Source: Blastomyces gilchristii SLH14081 (taxonomy: Eukaryota; Ascomycota; Eurotiomycetes; Onygenales; Ajellomycetaceae). Taken from it: a stretch of DNA of 64,000 bases. The stretch is from NCBI RefSeq assembly GCF_000003855.2, contig NW_003101682.1:6614779-6678778 (forward strand). The letters are read 5' to 3'. The position numbers and the translations under genes were made by a program. Positions 60,277 through 64,000 of the stretch are shown piece by piece (the first letter of the stretch is position 1; every line of letters begins with the position of its first letter). The notes under the pieces were generated by a model that saw only the letters and a list, made by a program, of their open reading frames with translations, was not told the DNA's origin and did no database searches.

Positions 60277-60890
60277 GACTGGCCGCCGGGACCATGAATT
60301 TCACATTTGATTTCATTTGATCTGATCTCATACATTTTCTTGGCGTGAATCCTGCTGGGACTAATCATTAAAAAAAACATGTAAAGTGACTATATATCAG
60401 ATCTCAAGATGAGACCATGACTCAGAAAAAAAAAAGAAAGTGAACTCATTTGATCTCATTTAGTCTCATTCTTAGCATAAAGTTACTATTTTAGACATTT
60501 AAGGTTTTTTTTAGACTATTTTAATTTTTAAAAAGTAACACTTTTTGATAATACTTAAATGAGATTAAAGTTATTTAAAGTAATAAAAATAATTTAAATT
60601 GAGAAGTGGAAATCATGATCTCATTTGAAAAATGTGATAAGAGTAGATAGTAAGTCTCACTGAGACAGTATGAGACTACTATTGAATATTAAAACTGTGT
60701 AATGAGATTGATCAAATTGATAATGAGACTTTCAAAAAATCTGGTCCTGATTTCAGACACAGTCACACAGTCAGTCTAGTCACTTTGCATGTTTTTTTAA
60801 TAACTAGTTTCAGTGGGATTCACACCAAGAAATGTATGAGATCAGATCAAATGAGATCAAATGTGAAATTCATGATCTCAGCAGTCAGTC
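60277..60890. mobile_element. 614-bp foldback element with ~115-bp terminal inverted repeats
   Basis: The ends start GACTGGCCGCCGGGACCATG (left) and, on the opposite strand, GACTGACTGCTGAGATCATG (right). They remain similar for about 115 bp, through CATACATTTT.TTGG and AAAAAACATG.AAAGTGACT, with mostly transition differences. TA lies immediately outside both ends, as for Tc1/mariner-type insertions. The roughly 385-bp interior is AT-rich and non-coding. It interrupts the Gypsy protease region. Confidence 0.8.
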
Positions 60891-60962
60891 TATGTATAGA
60901 TATCTTCATATTGATATTCTCTAACATCTATATTTAGTTTCATTATATAACAGATATAAATA
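60891..60962 (+). repeat. Right copy of 72-bp direct duplication flanking foldback element
   Basis: See the left copy at 60205-60276. Its left edge coincides with the element's right end, and the Gypsy reading continues from its right edge. Confidence 0.8.
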
Positions 60963-61145
60963 TCTTTTGAATCATTAAATTCTACAAGAAGTCAGAGTTT
61001 TAATAAGAGAATACACTGAAGATTATAATATCTTATACTGAAGATTTAATCATTGCATAATAATATAAACTGCTGTCTATCATAGCTTTCATATTATATA
61101 TATTATCTATCACAGTAGATACAAGAATCACATTCATTATTATTT

Positions 61146-62343
61146 TCTCTTTAAATTATTATTATCTGATCTCTTCAAGCTTCTGTTTATGAATTTGAAC
61201 AGAAGCTAATCTTTTCCCTGTTTCATCAGAGTATTCTTATAGTTATCTTTTAAATCTTCTTTCAATGCAATGTGATTAATACAGACAGACACTAATTCAT
61301 TCTTTAAGTGAGAAGACACTGATCTTTCTCTTAAGTGAGAAGATATATAGATTAATTAACAGTTGAAAGTAATGTATTCTAATCAGTTACAGTTAATACA
61401 CACTTCTTATTAATGTTAATCGGTAACTTCTTTAAAGATAATCTCAGAGACTCAGAAGCCTGTTCAGACAGTGAAAACTCTTGCTTATATATAGATATTT
61501 GAGTCTACTCAGTTCATAGTATCTGTATTATTATTGTTATTTCTCAGCACAGATGTATAAGTGACTGAGTTATTTCTCAGCACAGATATATAAGTGTAAT
61601 ATCTTCTATCACTGTTCTGTATACTCTTGAGCTTGATAAGACAGTCATTCAATGTTCAGAGTTGTATACAGAAATCTTTATAAGTCTGGTCTTTGTCTAC
61701 ACTTATAAGAGCCTGTAAGAGTTTGAAAGTTAATATCTTCTTAAGCATACTAATCTTCATTCAATTCTTTCAAGATTGATTATCTACTTCTAGAATCTTG
61801 ATATCAAAGTCAGAAATAAATGTTATAAGAGAAGTGTTTCTCTGTCAAGTACTCTGTAATCAATCTAATACTTTCTATTGTATAGCAGTGTCTCAGAACA
61901 GAATATTAAGATGTTTAATAATATTATCAGATATTTATAATACTGATTCACATGCTTTTATTATTATTATTCTTCAATTATACATGTATACAGTCAGAGA
62001 CTATGACATCTACCTGAGAACTTTTAGTTCTCAGGGTTTTTCCTATGTCTGTAAAGTTAACTATTATACATTCATCAATTTCAGATATGCAAAATCAGAA
62101 AATTCCAGCTCAGAATACAAAAACTGTTTACAAATTACAGTGTTTTAACATCTTTTGATACTTTGAAACCATTTGATAATATCATGACAAAGGAAAAGAG
62201 AAAAAGAACACAGTCTCAAAGATAGACACATTAAATAGATAGATAGAAAGAAATTGAAAGAAAAAGATAAAGAAAAAGATAAAGTAAAGAGAGACTATAA
62301 CAAAACAAATTATTAAAAGAGAGTGTATAGCTGTTTTAACAGA
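61146..62343. mobile_element. AT-rich RIP-like sequence, probably upstream (gag) part of the Gypsy element
   Basis: Continuous with the Gypsy relic in composition (no CpG, very few CC/GG). I could not read a gag or zinc knuckle with confidence. A short direct repeat (TTATTTCTCAGCACAGATRTATAAGTG) occurs twice at about 61539-61565 and 61571-61596. Confidence 0.45.
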
Positions 62344-64000
62344 CTATATCTGATTGATTTCCTCCTCTTCATATTCAGATAATTCTGAATTTAGTCATTT
62401 TCTTGTAGCTGCTTGGGATTCTGATAGAAAGTCTATTAAGTATTTAATTCCTGTCTCAGTTGAGAATAAGAATCTTATATTTAATTGATTTAAATCATAC
62501 TTCTCTTTCAATCTGACTCTGAGACTATTGTATAATGCACAGTGCATTACAATATACTCAGAATTCTCATTTATATTGCAGAATGAGCATTCTATTAAGT
62601 TAAATCTATCATCAAATCTTTGTATATAAGATTTGAAATAGCCATATCCTAGTTTCAGCTGTATTATAGATGAGAATATTTTCTTTTTACATTTAATTGA
62701 ACAAGATTTCCACTGGGGTTTTGTTTCAAATCTTGAATAATGTATACTCTTCTTTTGTTTCTACCAGCTTTCATTCTACTTGTTTAAACAAGATTCTTTT
62801 ATTTTTCTCTTTATAAAAGACCAGGACATAATTTTTTGAATAGATCTGCTTAATTCTGCACTCTTTTTTGCAGCTGAATCAGCCAATTCATTGTCATGAA
62901 TATTCATATGAGCAGGAACTCAGTGCAGATGAATTATCAGCTTTGATATTCTTCTCTTTTGAATTTTCAAAATAGAGTTTAAGATCAGTTCAAGATTCAT
63001 TTGATCATTATGAATCTGACTATTTCTAAGTCTTTTTAAAGCAGCTTGACTATCAGAGAATATCCATGTCTCTTTCAAACAATTTCCTCTTTTATGAGAT
63101 TTTATTTCAATGAGTTTGAAAGCTTTCACTATTGCAAATAGTTCAGCATCAAAGACTTCATATTCAGAGCCTAGATTTCAGAAATCTGAGATAAAATTGA
63201 TATTATCTTCAGTATAAGCAATTCCTGCGCCTAATCTATTCAATTTCTCATTTTTTAAGTCATCTGAATAAATCAGAATAGAGTCTTTTATATTGATTGT
63301 AGAAATTCTCTTCAAATGCTGTTCATATTCTTTCTCTTTTAATAGTTCACTTATTTATAAGTCTATAAGAGATTCAAGCTTTTCTCTTCAGAGAGATAAC
63401 TTCTCATGATTAACTTTTTCAATATTTAAAGAAGAAAATTGATTTTTAATCAGAGAGTATAGTCTGTACAGTTAAGAAGGCATTTTCTTTGAAGAATTAT
63501 TTTCATTTCAATCAAGAAATCTATTTCAATTCAGTTCATTATCAGAGTTAATTAATGAAAATCAAGAAGAGACTCTTTCTCTGATTATATGATTTAAGCT
63601 CATCTTTACAACTCTCAGAGCATAGTTCATACAGGCCTTTTCAAATCTAATAGCAGAAGAAGGAATTGAAGCTTCAATTTTCATTACTTTAATAGAAGAT
63701 GATTTGAATACTCTCAGAATTCTTCTCAAGACTCTGTTTTGCAGACTTTGAAAGAGTTCAGTGAAATTCTCTTGATTATTTCATCAAACTTGAACTTCAT
63801 AATCAGCTACTGATGTAATACAGGCTATATATAACTGTCTCATAGTCTGGAAGGATAGACCTCTCTCTGTATTTGATAGTCTGATTATGTTATTCAATAG
63901 TCTTTCTGCCTTGATAGTTCTTTGTTGAATGTGATATTTAAAATTCAACTTAGAGTTTAATCATACTTCTAATCATTTGACATTTACACTGGGTTTAATC
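62344..64000 (-). mobile_element. LINE-type (non-LTR) retrotransposon ORF2 3' part, mutated, cut by window edge
   Basis: On the minus strand, downward from about 63845, the frame reads RQLYIACITSVADYEVQV then two stops where WW is expected, then NFTELFQSLQNRVLRRILRVF (end of reverse transcriptase). From 63129 an RNase H domain follows: ETWIFSDSQAALKRLRN, then PAHMNIHDNELADSAAK (the WxPGHxxxxGNExAD box). The end is LGYGYFKSYIQRF, then CSFC...SEYIVMHCALYNSLR, a C-x2-C...H-x-C knuckle typical of Tad1-type elements, with a stop at 62344-62346. Several stops replace Trp or Gln. The RT catalytic core lies beyond the right edge. Confidence 0.85.

Larger units (their letters stand above)
58958..61145 (-). 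mobile_element. Ty3/Gypsy retrotransposon pol remnant, heavily mutated
   Basis: On the minus strand from 61145 down one can follow aspartic protease (KAMIDSSLYYYAMI, where the catalytic DSG reads DSS), then a spacer ending in NLDYNLILEL...LLDA..RSLIF. Next come the pre-RT region (KLKEKNNKNSELL), and reverse transcriptase: FIKKSDREL.FCVNY.ELNRLI, FIKLDILTAFYKICITEEDE.LTAF, VVTSFKLTNTLSIFQKYIN, and YLDNILIFTDEF in place of YLDDILIF. It ends with KYNFKVKSIKYLDFIIEADK and DV.SFIEFTNFY. Many Trp and Arg codons are stops. The order and motifs are those of Ty3/Gypsy (Metaviridae-like) elements. The C-terminal part (RNase H, integrase) is cut off near 58960. A 614-bp foldback element interrupts the protease region. 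The copy is dead. Confidence 0.88.

Noticed and set aside
1..64000. CRISPR array, prophage or bacterial-type operon
   Set aside because: Genes are intron-bearing and fungal; the tandem repeats seen are 5-7-base microsatellites without spacers.

Overview
This is nuclear DNA of a filamentous ascomycete. Genes are split by short (about 50-200 bp) GT..AG introns, and the window holds fungal families: assimilatory nitrate reductase, a maltose-permease-type transporter, a LysM secreted protein, Tim9, Pex4, PIG-F/Gpi11 and a RhoGAP. AT-rich blocks of RIP-like, mutated retrotransposons and long gene-poor spacers suggest Eurotiomycetes, most likely Onygenales. That placement is inference from gene style and isochore structure, not from a database match.

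Layout. Bases 1-1330 are an AT-rich, CpG-less transposon ruin, followed by about 3 kb with no gene. From 4.3 to 31 kb lies the main gene island: a secreted Pro/Ser/Thr-rich wall-type protein; a divergent pair, PEX4 (minus) and an endonuclease III homologue (plus); an Hcs1/SMUBP2-type helicase (5 exons); a 5 kb gap; a large basic unknown protein; GPI11/PIG-F; an aldo-keto reductase with 12 exons; nitrate reductase (6 exons); and a secreted protein made of five ~46-residue repeats. From 32 to 39 kb is a repeat-rich zone with an ankyrin pseudogene and two adjacent inverted-repeat DNA elements. Then come a frameshifted 2EXR-type gene (39 kb), an MFS sugar transporter (40.5-42.4 kb), a tRNA-Gly-like relic (43 kb), a LysM protein (46.2-47.9 kb), a RhoGAP (48.7-51.8 kb), Tim9 (55.1-55.7 kb) and a threonine aldolase (56.7-58.2 kb). 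A 108-base N gap and poor-looking C-run sequence follow. The right end (59-64 kb) is a mutated Ty3/Gypsy pol on the minus strand, carrying a nested foldback element, then a LINE-type ORF2 remnant on the minus strand that runs off the edge.

The genes are not an operon or an obvious biosynthetic cluster. They cover nitrogen assimilation (nitrate reductase, without nitrite reductase or a nitrate transporter beside it), sugar uptake, DNA repair and helicase work, peroxisome and mitochondrial import, GPI anchor synthesis and secreted wall or chitin-binding functions. Exon structures below were built by hand from splice sites and reading-frame phase. Every multi-exon model listed closes in frame from start to stop, except the 2EXR gene, which needs a one-base indel. 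The most unusual structure is the 614-bp foldback element in the Gypsy relic: it is flanked by a 72-bp direct duplication whose edges coincide with the element's ends. Next in interest are a DNA glycosylase with twelve SUMO-type motifs and a non-canonical mutation signature (loss of CpG and CpC rather than CpA).
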